Assembly (NCBI GenBank): GCA_963973795.1
Contig: CAXBAF010000019.1
Span: forward strand, 15,330 to 79,329
Direction: 5' to 3'
Source of the DNA: UBA1926 sp002337215
GTDB lineage: Bacteria; Planctomycetota; Phycisphaerae; Phycisphaerales; UBA1924
DNA: 64,000 bases
Shown: positions 1 through 8,856 of the stretch, one piece after another
Layout of the letters: every line of letters begins with the position of its first letter
Position numbering within the stretch: position 1 is the stretch's first letter
Translations under genes and position numbers: made by a program
Notes under the pieces: model-generated
What the model was told of the DNA's origin: nothing
The model's input: the letters and a program-made list of their open reading frames with translations, nothing else
Database searches by the model: none

Positions 1-173
1 TGGACGCCGGCGCGGCGGTAGAGCACGCCCAGCACCGCATCGGAACGCCCGCCCGGAACTTGGCCGTCCGCATGCTGCGCGACGGCGGACGCGTGCAGTG
101 CGGCGGATTCCTGACTGAACTCCCCATCGGGGACCGCGGTTCCGATCGCGAGCAAGCGTGGCAACCGGTTCAT
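1..173 (-). CDS. Type III polyketide synthase, N-terminal part (cut by window edge)
   Basis: Only the first 57 codons are present; the gene runs off the left edge. The peptide begins MNRLPRLLAIGTAVPDGEFS, and later LYRRAGV is visible. A TAxP-type start followed by an RRAGV-like segment is characteristic of the thiolase-fold chalcone/stilbene-synthase family (bacterial type III PKS). The catalytic Cys lies outside the window. The start ATG overlaps the stop of the upstream flavoprotein gene in an ATGA junction, so the two are translationally coupled. With the upstream methyltransferase this forms a PKS-tailoring operon of the kind that makes methylated, oxidised phenolic lipids. The family call rests on a short stretch, but the context supports it strongly. 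Confidence 0.8.
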   Translation of the reverse strand, partial: MNRLPRLLAIGTAVPDGEFSQESAALHASAVAQHADGQVPGGRSDAVLGVLYRRAGV

Positions 174-1324
174 GCGACACCCGCTGCCGTCGAGTTCCGT
201 TCAGCGTGGAAGGCGGCGAGCATCCCGGACACCGCGTTCCTGAACGGGGGCAGCGACTCGCAGGCCGCGATCACCGCACGGGTCACCCTCGGTTTCCGGA
301 GCATGGAACCGACCGAGCGGCAGAGGATCCGGCGGCGACGGGACTCGGCCTTGAGATCACGAGTCCACGCCCCGTGCGAATAGTGACCGGCGAGGGCCTC
401 TCGAAGCCTCGGAGACAATCGCTCGGCGGCGGTGAGGGCCCAGGTCATGCCCTCCCCGGTGAACGGCTCGACGTATCCCGCCGCGTCACCGCAGAGAAAC
501 ACCGTGCCGTCTGCCTCGACGCGGGAACGCCGGCGTGTGAGATGGGGCGAGCCGGGCATGGTTATCTCGCAATCGGCCGCCATGAGGTCCAAGCCGAGCG
601 ACCCGGCGAGCGAGACGAGTGGAGGCCCGGCCCGATTCTGTCGGAGCCAGCCCGGACTCACCGCCGCGGCGATATCGGCTCTTCCCTTGCTGAGCGGCGC
701 GACTCCGAGATAGCCGTGGACGCCGTGAAACATGGTGATCGCGTCGGGTGCGCATCCTGTAGGGAGTTTGTGAGCGATGGCGCCCAGGCCGACCAGGTTG
801 TTTTCTTTGATGATCCACGAGAATCGCGGATCGGTGTCGAGCGACGTGCCCTTCAATCCATCTGCAACCACAACAATTCGCGTGCGAACGAGCTCTCCCC
901 CGCTGTCTCCCGCGTCGTCACGGATTCCGACCAGGCCGCTCGCTTCGAGACTCGCGCTGGTTCGGCCCCGGAAGACGGTGCCCGCTTTCTGTGCCGCGGC
1001 GACAAGGTTCGCGTCAAAGTCACGCCGGTCAACAACGCGGTAGCCGGGCACACGGAGGCGCGTGCGTTGGTTCCCGCTCTGCAGATCGAGGCGGTCGATC
1101 GCGGGCGCGTCGTCGAGATCACTCGCCGACACGAGCCCTGCGCGGCGGAGCACGTGCTGACCGGCCGGGGCGAGACATCCCCCACACAGCTTGGGTCGAG
1201 GAAACTCGGCGCGGTCGGTTAGGAGCGTACGGAAACCCTCGCTCGCGAGCAGGTAGGCCGAGAGCGAACCGGCCGGACCCGCGCCGATGACTATCGCGTC
1301 CCACTGGGTTGTGTTGAGGCTCAT
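170..1324 (-). CDS. FAD-dependent oxidoreductase, geranylgeranyl-reductase-like
   Basis: A 384-residue flavoprotein. The N-terminal dinucleotide-binding motif GAGPAG is at residues 14-19. A second FAD-contact motif, FLCGDAAGYVEPFTGEG, lies in the C-terminal half, as in the GG-reductase/PHBH-type monooxygenase group. I chose the ATG at 1324 because it overlaps the methyltransferase stop as ATGA; an in-frame start 33 bases upstream would lie inside that gene. The 3' end overlaps the PKS start in the same way. By analogy with known type III PKS operons, it probably hydroxylates or reduces the polyketide ring or tail. The substrate cannot be read from sequence. Confidence 0.82.
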   Translation of the reverse strand: MSLNTTQWDAIVIGAGPAGSLSAYLLASEGFRTLLTDRAEFPRPKLCGGCLAPAGQHVLRRAGLVSASDLDDAPAIDRLDLQSGNQRTRLRVPGYRVVDRRDFDANLVAAAQKAGTVFRGRTSASLEASGLVGIRDDAGDSGGELVRTRIVVVADGLKGTSLDTDPRFSWIIKENNLVGLGAIAHKLPTGCAPDAITMFHGVHGYLGVAPLSKGRADIAAAVSPGWLRQNRAGPPLVSLAGSLGLDLMAADCEITMPGSPHLTRRRSRVEADGTVFLCGDAAGYVEPFTGEGMTWALTAAERLSPRLREALAGHYSHGAWTRDLKAESRRRRILCRSVGSMLRKPRVTRAVIAACESLPPFRNAVSGMLAAFHAERNSTAAGVA

Positions 1325-2022
1325 GCGTCCCACCGGAGGATCATTCGCTCGGGCCACGCGGTGCGGATGCGGGGATCCGGGAATCCTGCTTGCCTGGCGC
1401 AGGCAGAGAGTTCAACAGTTGTCAACGCCCCCTCGACCGATCGCAACGCGTCGGTGTGGACGATCGGGGAGCGGGTCAGCAGTCGGGATGCCGCGAACGC
1501 GAGCGCGTACCCGGCTCGGGAGCGCTTGAGATCAGTTACCAATATTGATCGCGACGCCGCGGCACGCATCCGGCTCAGTACCTTGGCGATCTCGTTCTCC
1601 GAGAGATGATGCAGGAACAGGTGGCACATCACCACGTCGTGTCCCGGGGGGAGCGGTTCGGCGAGCGCATCGACCTGACGGACGTCGACGCCGACTCCCG
1701 CGGCCTCGGCACGTTCCCGGATCGCGACGCAGGCCGTCGGGCTGATGTCGCACGCGGCGAACGTCCACGGAAGGTCGGCGCGACGGGCGTGACGCGCGAG
1801 AGCAACCACGAGATCCCCTGAACCCGCCGCGACGTCGAGAACTCGGATCCGATCGCGTCCGGCGATACGACCGAGCTCCCGGCTCACCGTTCGAACGATC
1901 CCCGATGCACGGTTCAGACGCGCGAGGCCCCGGAGCGCCGCGTTGTGCACGCCCGGCTCGATCTCCGGATCGTCCATGAGTTCGGTCTGCAGCCGTCTTG
2001 TTCGGAGCCATTCGCCTGACAT
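1321..2022 (-). CDS. Class I SAM-dependent methyltransferase
   Basis: A 233-residue protein with SAM-binding motif I, VLDVAAGSGD, at residues 61-70. A UbiE/Methyltransf_11-like central part includes DVVMCHLFLHHLSENE. It is the first of three tightly coupled genes (methyltransferase, flavin oxidoreductase, type III PKS), which suggests O- or C-methylation of the PKS product rather than ubiquinone or menaquinone synthesis. Its ATG directly abuts the stop codon of the upstream ApbE-DUF819 gene, so that gene may share the transcript. Confidence 0.82.
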   Translation of the reverse strand: MSGEWLRTRRLQTELMDDPEIEPGVHNAALRGLARLNRASGIVRTVSRELGRIAGRDRIRVLDVAAGSGDLVVALARHARRADLPWTFAACDISPTACVAIRERAEAAGVGVDVRQVDALAEPLPPGHDVVMCHLFLHHLSENEIAKVLSRMRAAASRSILVTDLKRSRAGYALAFAASRLLTRSPIVHTDALRSVEGALTTVELSACARQAGFPDPRIRTAWPERMILRWDA

Positions 2023-4257
2023 TTACTGCAGACCCGCGACGAACTTGAGGCCCGCCATGCATGCGAGCCCCGCGTACGTACCGAGCACGTACCCCGCGAC
2101 GGCGAGCAGGACACCGACCGGCGCGAGGCTCGGGTGGAACGCCGAGGCGACGATCGGTGCGGACGCCGCCCCGCCGATATTCGCCTGAGAGCCGACGGCA
2201 ACGAAGAAGATCGGAGCGCGGATGAGAATCGCGACCACAAGCAGCACAGCGACATGCACGAGCATCCAGATCGCCCCGACGCCCAGCAACCCCGCGGCCG
2301 CGGGATTCGAAAACATCGTCACGAAGTTCGCGTGCGCCCCGATCGACGCGACGAGGAGGTAGAGGAACACCGACCCGAGCTTGGACGCCCCCACCCCGTC
2401 GTAGTTCCGCGCCCTGGTCAGCGAGAGGACCAGCCCCAGGCTCGTCACAAGGATGAACTTCCAGACCGTCGCCCCGAAGAACGGGACGGGATTGCCTGTC
2501 TCATCCGTCGAGAACGAAACCACCGGGGCGAGCCACTCTCCGAGCCGCATCGCGATCCAGGTCCCCACGAACGCGATCGAGAGCATCACTAGATAGTCCG
2601 CAAGCGTCGGTGTCCGCGCCGATTTCTCCTGGAACGCCGCGACACGCTCTTTCAGTTCTTCGATCGCCTTCGTGTTCGCTCCCGTGATCCGGTCGATCTG
2701 CTTGTCCTTGCCAGCCGCGAACAGCAGCACACCCATCCAGATGTTGGCGACCGCGACATCGACGATGACCATCAGCCCGATCATGCTGTCGGTCGCCCCG
2801 GCGATCTGCCCCAGCGCGACAAAGTTCGCACCCCCCCCGATCCACGAGCCCGACAGCGCCGTCAGCCCCTGCCACGCATCGCTGGGCAGCGCCGCCGACT
2901 CCGGCAGCACCATGCTCATGATCCAGAACGCCAGCGGCCCGCCGATCACGACGCCCGCCGTCCCCGCGAGCAGCATGATGATCGCCTTGGGCCCGAGACG
3001 GACAATGCCGGGGAGATCGAGCGCCAGGATCAGCAGCACGAGCGACGCGGGCAGCAGATAGGTCTTGATCCACGCGTAGACGGGCGAGTCGTCGGGCAGC
3101 CAGCCCAGTGTCGTCAGCGTCGTGGGGAGGAAGTAACAGAACACCAGCATCGGGACGATCGAGAAGAACTTGTTGCCCGGCTTCGTCGAGTTGAACCAGA
3201 ACAGGAATGCCAGCACCGCGAGGAGCACCGCGAGCACCCCAATGTCCGACTCGATGAGCGTCTCGTCGGGCGATGACCAGAGCGTGATCCTTGCTTCTGG
3301 GAAGGATTCTTCGAGTCTATCGAGCCCGTCGATGCCCAACACGCACGCCGCGCTCGCAAGCGCATCGGCCGTCGCCCCGTCGGGATGGATCACCGTCGCC
3401 GCACGCCCGGTCTTTAGCGCCATGCCGGTCCGCGGATCGACGATGTGAGAGAACCGCACCCGGTCGATCTCCGCCCATTGTTCCGCATCACCCGAGGTCG
3501 CGATGCACATCTCGGCGAGCGTGACGGACGCCTTCTTCGTGACTCCTGTCTGGACCTCGATCGACCAGCCCTCCGCGTCGGGAGGCGGTGCACCGAGCGC
3601 GAGATCCCCCCCCAGATCGACGAGGCACGACGGATGCCCTGCCTCGCGCAGCACGTCCCGCGCGGCGGCCGCCGCGATCCCCTTGCCGATCCCGCCGAAG
3701 TCAAAGCGGACACCCTCCCGAAGCAGCCGCGCCCGGTCCGCCCCCTGGTCGACTTCGAACGCGTCTGGTGCGCTGGCGGCCCGTGCTTGCTCGATCGCGT
3801 TCTCGATCGGCAACGCTCCCGATTCCCTCGCGTCTCGCCAGAGCAGCACCGTTGCCCCCGCCGTCACGCCGAACGCGCCGTCCGTCCGTGATCCGATCTC
3901 CGACGCCATCCTGAGGCTCTCTGCGAGTGTCGGCGAGATCGTGGCCCACTCCCCCACAACCGCGGTGTCCTGGAAGACCCGTATCTCGCTCCCGGGTCGG
4001 TAGTCGCTGAGCGCCTGCTCGAGCCGCTCGATCTCGTCGAACGCGAGCCGCGCGGCTTCTGCTGCCGATCCCCCGTCCGTCGCGTACAGCACGACGCGGG
4101 CCCTCGTTCCCATCGCCACCCTTGCGAACTCGAACCGCTCGGCGGTAGGCTCCTGTTGAACGGCACCCGCCGGCATGACGAACCCAAGCAGCACGGCGAT
4201 CACCGCCGCCGCGGAGAGACCAAGCGTGGGCAGATTTTTTTGGCATGATTCACGCAT
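2023..4257 (-). CDS. ApbE (FAD:protein FMN transferase) fused to DUF819 membrane protein
   Basis: A single 744-residue frame carries two families. Residues 1-33 are a signal peptide ending near VMPAGAV. Residues ~40-335 are ApbE-like: MGTRARVVLY, DFGGIGKGIA near residue 183, CLVDLGGDLAL and HIVDPRTGMA. ApbE covalently attaches FMN to Thr/Ser of exported or membrane redox subunits. From ~337 to the end is a DUF819-type membrane protein with about ten hydrophobic segments, beginning SDIGVLAVLLAVLAFLFWF. No stop or frameshift separates the halves. I chose the ATG at 4257 because it gives a clean signal peptide; a start 45 bases upstream is possible. No Shine-Dalgarno site is visible. The 5' end overlaps the divergent FGE-like gene. 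Confidence 0.85.
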   Translation of the reverse strand: MRESCQKNLPTLGLSAAAVIAVLLGFVMPAGAVQQEPTAERFEFARVAMGTRARVVLYATDGGSAAEAARLAFDEIERLEQALSDYRPGSEIRVFQDTAVVGEWATISPTLAESLRMASEIGSRTDGAFGVTAGATVLLWRDARESGALPIENAIEQARAASAPDAFEVDQGADRARLLREGVRFDFGGIGKGIAAAAARDVLREAGHPSCLVDLGGDLALGAPPPDAEGWSIEVQTGVTKKASVTLAEMCIATSGDAEQWAEIDRVRFSHIVDPRTGMALKTGRAATVIHPDGATADALASAACVLGIDGLDRLEESFPEARITLWSSPDETLIESDIGVLAVLLAVLAFLFWFNSTKPGNKFFSIVPMLVFCYFLPTTLTTLGWLPDDSPVYAWIKTYLLPASLVLLILALDLPGIVRLGPKAIIMLLAGTAGVVIGGPLAFWIMSMVLPESAALPSDAWQGLTALSGSWIGGGANFVALGQIAGATDSMIGLMVIVDVAVANIWMGVLLFAAGKDKQIDRITGANTKAIEELKERVAAFQEKSARTPTLADYLVMLSIAFVGTWIAMRLGEWLAPVVSFSTDETGNPVPFFGATVWKFILVTSLGLVLSLTRARNYDGVGASKLGSVFLYLLVASIGAHANFVTMFSNPAAAGLLGVGAIWMLVHVAVLLVVAILIRAPIFFVAVGSQANIGGAASAPIVASAFHPSLAPVGVLLAVAGYVLGTYAGLACMAGLKFVAGLQ

Positions 4258-5119
4258 CGCGGCAGCATACGCAATCATCGGTGCGGTTGTACCTGGTGCC
4301 ATCTATGCCAGCGATCCCCCAGACATATCGAAAGAAACCATCTGCCTCGAGGGAACAACAGTGGCGTTCGAGGTGGTCACGATCCCTCCGGGCACCATCG
4401 ATATCGACGGCAACACCCACGCCATTGACCCGCTCGCGGTCTCGGTGACCGAGGTCACATGGGATCTCTATGACGTCTACTTGTTCGCGCTCGATGTTCC
4501 TGAATCGGGCGGGGAGTCCGACGCGGTAAGCCGCCCGTCCAAGCCGTACGTCCCGCCGGACCGGGGGTACGGCCACGCGGGTTACCCCGCGATGGGCATG
4601 ACGCGACACGCAGCCGTCGAGTTCTGCGCCTGGCTGAGCGAAAAGACAGGTGACAAATACCGTTTGCCAACGCGGGCCGAGTGGATCTATCTCTCTGAAG
4701 CCAGCAATCCCTTGGACAGACACGACGATCGCTCGGGTTCCGGAGAAACCGTCGTTGCGACAGCCGCGTCGGCCTGGACAGAAGAGAACGCGGATTACAC
4801 CACCCACCCGGTCGGCAAGAAGACCCCGAACGCATGGGGAATCCGGGACACGCTGGGCAATGTCGCCGAGTGGGTCGCGCCGAAGCCCGGCCAGAGGCCG
4901 AAAGACGGCCCCTTGGCGATGGGTGGGAGTTTTCTCGACCCTTCAGCCCGCTGCACTAGCCGCGACGAAACGCTGCAAGAGCCGTTCTGGAACGCGAGCG
5001 ATCCGCAGATCCCCAAGAGCGTCTGGTGGCTCGCGGACTGCGACTTCGTGGGATTCCGAGTCGTGCGTGAGACAGGAGACGCGGATAGCACGTCAGGCAC
5101 CAAGGAAGGCGAGCGATGA
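4226..5119 (+). CDS. Secreted formylglycine-generating-enzyme (SUMF1/FGE-sulfatase) family protein
   Basis: A 297-residue protein. I chose the GTG at 4226 because GGAGAG lies eight bases upstream and the start gives an N-terminal hydrophobic export signal (AYAIIGAVVPGAIYA). An ATG at 4175 in frame is possible but lies deeper in the divergent gene. Family hallmarks are VTEVTWDLYDVYLFAL near the N terminus, FCAWLSEKTGDKYRLPTRAEW, IRDTLGNVAEWV and MGGSFLDPSARCTSRDE. The paired catalytic cysteines of true FGE are not evident, so it may be a non-catalytic or lectin-like SUMF1-fold protein. It overlaps the next oxidoreductase gene by ATGA and heads the exported sugar-enzyme run. Confidence 0.8.
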   Translation: MGRFFWHDSRIAAAYAIIGAVVPGAIYASDPPDISKETICLEGTTVAFEVVTIPPGTIDIDGNTHAIDPLAVSVTEVTWDLYDVYLFALDVPESGGESDAVSRPSKPYVPPDRGYGHAGYPAMGMTRHAAVEFCAWLSEKTGDKYRLPTRAEWIYLSEASNPLDRHDDRSGSGETVVATAASAWTEENADYTTHPVGKKTPNAWGIRDTLGNVAEWVAPKPGQRPKDGPLAMGGSFLDPSARCTSRDETLQEPFWNASDPQIPKSVWWLADCDFVGFRVVRETGDADSTSGTKEGER

Positions 5120-6417
5120 ACGACACCAACAGCGGACGGCGTGCGATCCTCAGGGCAGGTGCCGGGCTCGGAGCGGTTGCGCTCACGGCGGGTATCGCAC
5201 CAGCGGTCACCAGGTCCGGTTCGGACCGTCTCAGGATCGGGATCGTCGGGTGCGGCGGCCGCGGGACAGGTGCACTCGTGAACGCGCTGCGCGCCGATCC
5301 CGGCACACAGCTCTGGGCGATGGGCGACGTGTTCCGCGCCCGGATAGATGCCTGCGCTGGGCACGCAGCGGGCGCGATCGGCGAAGAGCCCGAGCGTATC
5401 GCGGTGCCGGAAGAACGACGCTTCGTCGGCTTCGATGCCTACCGAGAAGTCATCGCGAGCGGCGTGGATGTCGTGCTGCTCTGCACGCCGCCCGGCTTCC
5501 GACCTCAGCAGCTCCGCGCCGCGGTCGAAGCGGGAAAGCACGTCTTTTGCGAGAAGCCGGTCGCGGTCGACAGCCCGGGCGTGCGGAGCGTCCTCGAAAG
5601 CGCCCGGATCGCGAAGGAGCGATCGTTGAGTCTCATGTCGGGGTTCTGCTGGCGCTACCAGTCGCAGATGCGCGAGGCGTTCGGCCAGATGCACGAAGGC
5701 GGGATCGGCACCGTCCGTGCCGTGCAATGCACCTACAACACATCGGGATTTCCGGAGCCGAAAGCGAGGAAGCCCGAGTGGAGCGACGCCGAGTTCCAAC
5801 TCCGGAACTGGCATTACTTCCGAGAGATCTCGGGAGATCACATCGTCGAGCAGGCGGTCCACGCAATCGATTGGATCAACTGGGCGTTCGAGGGCACGAT
5901 GCCGACACGGTGCGTCGCTGTTGGCGGGCGGAGCACAAGGCCCGATCTCCCGGAGACCGGAAACATCTGGGACAATTTCGGCATCACATTCGAATTCGCC
6001 GACGGCGCCCGCGCTTACCACCAATGCCGGCACTGGCCGAACACCCCGGCCGACAACACGGCGTATGTCATCGGCACGACCGGGGAATGCCGGGTCATGC
6101 CGTGGCGCGGCCGGCACCTGATCGAACGCCATGACGGGACCACCTGGAAATCAAGCGCCCCGAAGAACGACATGTACCAGCAGGAACACGATGAGCTCTT
6201 CGCCGCGATCCGCGCAGGCTCGCCGGTGAACGACGGGATCCTGATGGCGCACTCGACGCTGCTGGGGATCATGGGCCGGCAGGCGGCGTATACCGGCCAG
6301 GCTGTCACCTGGGAACAGGCGATGGCGAGCGAGGAAGACCTGAACCCCGAACCCTGGGCGTGGGGCGACCGATCGGCCCGTGCGATCCCGGTTCCCGGGA
6401 AGACGAGAGTGTGGTGA
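5116..6417 (+). CDS. Tat-exported Gfo/Idh/MocA-family oxidoreductase (first)
   Basis: A 433-residue protein whose N terminus has a twin-arginine signal (SGRRAILRAGAGLG). The NAD(P)-binding Rossmann motif IGIVGCGGRGTGA follows. FCEKPVAVDSPGV matches the family EKP motif, whose Lys is catalytic. The central HIVEQAVHAIDWINW contains the usual His. Members oxidise sugars or inositols, or remodel glycosides through 3-keto intermediates, usually with a tightly bound cofactor when exported. ATGA coupling to the FGE-like gene and TGATG coupling to the following isomerase place all three in one operon. The substrate is unknown. Confidence 0.88.
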   Translation: MNDTNSGRRAILRAGAGLGAVALTAGIAPAVTRSGSDRLRIGIVGCGGRGTGALVNALRADPGTQLWAMGDVFRARIDACAGHAAGAIGEEPERIAVPEERRFVGFDAYREVIASGVDVVLLCTPPGFRPQQLRAAVEAGKHVFCEKPVAVDSPGVRSVLESARIAKERSLSLMSGFCWRYQSQMREAFGQMHEGGIGTVRAVQCTYNTSGFPEPKARKPEWSDAEFQLRNWHYFREISGDHIVEQAVHAIDWINWAFEGTMPTRCVAVGGRSTRPDLPETGNIWDNFGITFEFADGARAYHQCRHWPNTPADNTAYVIGTTGECRVMPWRGRHLIERHDGTTWKSSAPKNDMYQQEHDELFAAIRAGSPVNDGILMAHSTLLGIMGRQAAYTGQAVTWEQAMASEEDLNPEPWAWGDRSARAIPVPGKTRVW

Positions 6418-7457
6418 TGCCCAACGAAACAGACACCAACCGACAGAGCCGCCCCGCGATCGACCGCCGTCGGTTTCTCTCGGCCTGCGCGGGCGCCTCG
6501 GCGCTCGCGGTCGGGCTGGGTTCGGCTCGAGCCGGTGAACGAGTGGCGAGCACCCAGCCGGGGTCACTCGTCCGAGAGCCACAGGTTCCGAAACCCCCTC
6601 CCGTTCGCAAGGCGCTCAAGTTCGGCATGATCAACGAAGGCGATTCAATCGCCGACAAGCTCAAGATCGCACGCGATGCCGGCTTCGAAGGCGTCGAGTT
6701 CGATGCGCCCAGCAACCTCGACATCGACGAGGTCCTTAAAGCGAAGGACGCAGCGGGGATCGATATCCCGGGCGTGGTCGATTCGGCCCACTGGTCCAAG
6801 CCGCTGAGCCATCCCGATCCCGAGGTCCGTCTCGCAGGGCGGCACGCCCTCGAGAAGGCGTTGTACGACTGCAAAGCACTTGGCGGCTCGCAGGTGCTCC
6901 TCGTTCCCGCGGTTGTCAACGCGGACGTTTCCTACAGAGATGCCTTCGATCGCGCCGTCACAGAGATCCGCCGGGTCATGCCGCTCGTCCGCGAAACAGG
7001 CGTCGGCATCGCGCTCGAGAACGTGTGGAACAACTTTCTTCTCAGCCCGCTTGAGGCCAAACGGTTCATCGAGGCGGTTGTGATTCCGACCGAGAACAGC
7101 GTCCGCAAGAGCCGAGAGGGTTACCACCGTCTGCTCGGGTGGTACTTCGATGTCGGCAACATCTGGCGATACGGATGGCCTGCCCACTGGCTCGAAGAAC
7201 TGGGCGGCCCTTCCCGCTACATCTCCCGCCTCGATATCAAGGGCTACAGCAGGGCGAAAGCCGACAAAGAAGGCAAGTGGGCCGGCTTCGGGGTGGAGAT
7301 CGGTGACGGCGATATCCCATGGGAAACGGTCCGCGCGTGGATCGACGCGAGCGGCTGGACCGGATGGGCCACCGCGGAAGTCGGTGGTGGGAACCGCGAT
7401 CGACTCGCCGATATTGCGAGTCGGATGGACCGCGTGCTCGGTCTCAAGAACGGTTGA
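6417..7457 (+). CDS. Tat-exported sugar phosphate isomerase/epimerase family protein (xylose isomerase-like TIM barrel)
   Basis: A 346-residue protein starting at the ATG that overlaps the upstream stop as TGATG. The twin-arginine signal IDRRRFLSACAGASALAVG is followed by an AP-endonuclease-2/xylose-isomerase-like TIM barrel. Metal-site candidates are E in IALENVWNNF, D in YFDVGNIWRYG, and the C-terminal GDGDIPW and ATAEVGGG strands. Such proteins frequently accompany Gfo/Idh/MocA dehydrogenases in planctomycetes, where the pair is thought to act on keto-sugars. It is probably periplasmic, and the reaction is not determinable from sequence. Confidence 0.84.
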   Translation: MPNETDTNRQSRPAIDRRRFLSACAGASALAVGLGSARAGERVASTQPGSLVREPQVPKPPPVRKALKFGMINEGDSIADKLKIARDAGFEGVEFDAPSNLDIDEVLKAKDAAGIDIPGVVDSAHWSKPLSHPDPEVRLAGRHALEKALYDCKALGGSQVLLVPAVVNADVSYRDAFDRAVTEIRRVMPLVRETGVGIALENVWNNFLLSPLEAKRFIEAVVIPTENSVRKSREGYHRLLGWYFDVGNIWRYGWPAHWLEELGGPSRYISRLDIKGYSRAKADKEGKWAGFGVEIGDGDIPWETVRAWIDASGWTGWATAEVGGGNRDRLADIASRMDRVLGLKNG

Positions 7458-7512
7458 ATGGGTGTCGTTACGGAAGGCCTGTGAACGACCAAAATGACGA
7501 AGGAGTTGAGCG

Positions 7513-8805
7513 ATGCATGATCCGATCTCCCGGCGCGATGCGATGAAAACCGCGGCCGTCCTCGGCGCGTCCGCGCTCGTCGCCCCGGCATTCGGCGCCG
7601 GTCTCTCCCGGCGCGGGAGCGACTTGATCCGAATCGGTGTGATCGGCTGCGGCGGACGGGGTACGGGCGCAGCGATCAACGCGCTCGAGGCCGACCCGGG
7701 GACTCGCGTGGTCGCGCTCGCCGACCTCGTCGCCGACCGCCTCACCGCGAGTCTCAACAATCTACGGAGCCAGGCAGAGCAGCGAGGCTGGACGGACCGG
7801 ATTGACGTTGCCGACGATCACCGTTTCACGGGTTTCGATGCCTACACCGGGCTCCTTGCGCTGCCGAGCGTCGATGCGGTCATCCTCGCGACCCCGCCAG
7901 GGTTCCGCCCCGCTCACTTCGAATCCGCCGTCGGCGCCGGAAAGCACGTGTTTATGGAGAAACCGGCCGCGGTTGACCCCGCCGGAGTGCGAAAAGTCAT
8001 CGCCGCCGCACGCACCGCCGACGAGAAAGAGCTTTCGGTCGTCGCGGGGACCCAGCGTCGCCATCAAGACAACTACCTGCAACTGATGGGGCGCATTACG
8101 GCTGGAGAGATCGGCGAAATCGTCAGTGCTCGCTGCTACTGGAACCAAGGCGGGCTGTGGGTCAAGGAACGCGCACCCGAGCAGACCGAGATGGAGTGGC
8201 AGTGCCGAAACTGGCTCTACTTCTGCTGGCTCTCGGGCGACCACATCACCGAGCAGCATGTGCACAACATCGACGTCATCAACTGGACAAAGGGAGGCCC
8301 TCCCGCGAAGGCCGTGGGGATGGGCGGCCGCCAGGTCCGGACCGACGCGAAGTACGGCAACATCTTTGACCACTTCGCCATCGATTTCGAGTACCCGGAC
8401 GGCACACCGCTCCTGAGCATGTGCCGCCAGATCGACGGCTGCGCCGGCAAGGTCCAGGAAGATATCGTCGGAACAAAGGGATCCGCGATGGCCCGCCCCG
8501 GCCTCTCGGTCATCAAGAACGAACGCGGCGGATGGCGAACCCGAGGCTCCGAGAACCCCTACGTCACCGAACATGTCGACCTCTTCGCGTCGATCCGCGG
8601 TGCATCTCCGCGGCTCAACGAAGCAAAGCGTGTCGCCGAGAGCACGCTCACCGCCATCATGGGACGCATGAGCGCGTACACCGGCAAGGAAGTCACCTGG
8701 GAGCAGGCGATGTCGAGCGAACTCGACCTCATGCCCACTACGCTCGCATTCGGCCCAAACGAGGTTCCTCCTCCGCCCACGCCCGGCAGGACGCCGCTCA
8801 TCTGA
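7513..8805 (+). CDS. Tat-exported Gfo/Idh/MocA-family oxidoreductase (second)
   Basis: A 430-residue paralogue of the enzyme 2.4 kb upstream. The signal is SRRDAMKTAAVLGASALVAP, followed by IGVIGCGGRGTGAAINALEAD. FMEKPAAVDPAGV is the EKP motif, and HITEQHVHNIDVINW corresponds to the catalytic His region. The C-terminal AYTGKEVTWEQAMSSELDL is nearly the same as in the first copy (AYTGQAVTWEQAMASEEDL), so the two arose by duplication and then diverged. AAGGAGTTGAGCG before the ATG is a strong ribosome binding site. It sits 55 bases after the previous gene and is probably in the same transcript. Confidence 0.88.
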   Translation: MHDPISRRDAMKTAAVLGASALVAPAFGAGLSRRGSDLIRIGVIGCGGRGTGAAINALEADPGTRVVALADLVADRLTASLNNLRSQAEQRGWTDRIDVADDHRFTGFDAYTGLLALPSVDAVILATPPGFRPAHFESAVGAGKHVFMEKPAAVDPAGVRKVIAAARTADEKELSVVAGTQRRHQDNYLQLMGRITAGEIGEIVSARCYWNQGGLWVKERAPEQTEMEWQCRNWLYFCWLSGDHITEQHVHNIDVINWTKGGPPAKAVGMGGRQVRTDAKYGNIFDHFAIDFEYPDGTPLLSMCRQIDGCAGKVQEDIVGTKGSAMARPGLSVIKNERGGWRTRGSENPYVTEHVDLFASIRGASPRLNEAKRVAESTLTAIMGRMSAYTGKEVTWEQAMSSELDLMPTTLAFGPNEVPPPPTPGRTPLI

Positions 8806-8856
8806 GTCATAATCCGATCTGTTCCACGATCCGCGAGAAGACACCCGGAGAATCCG

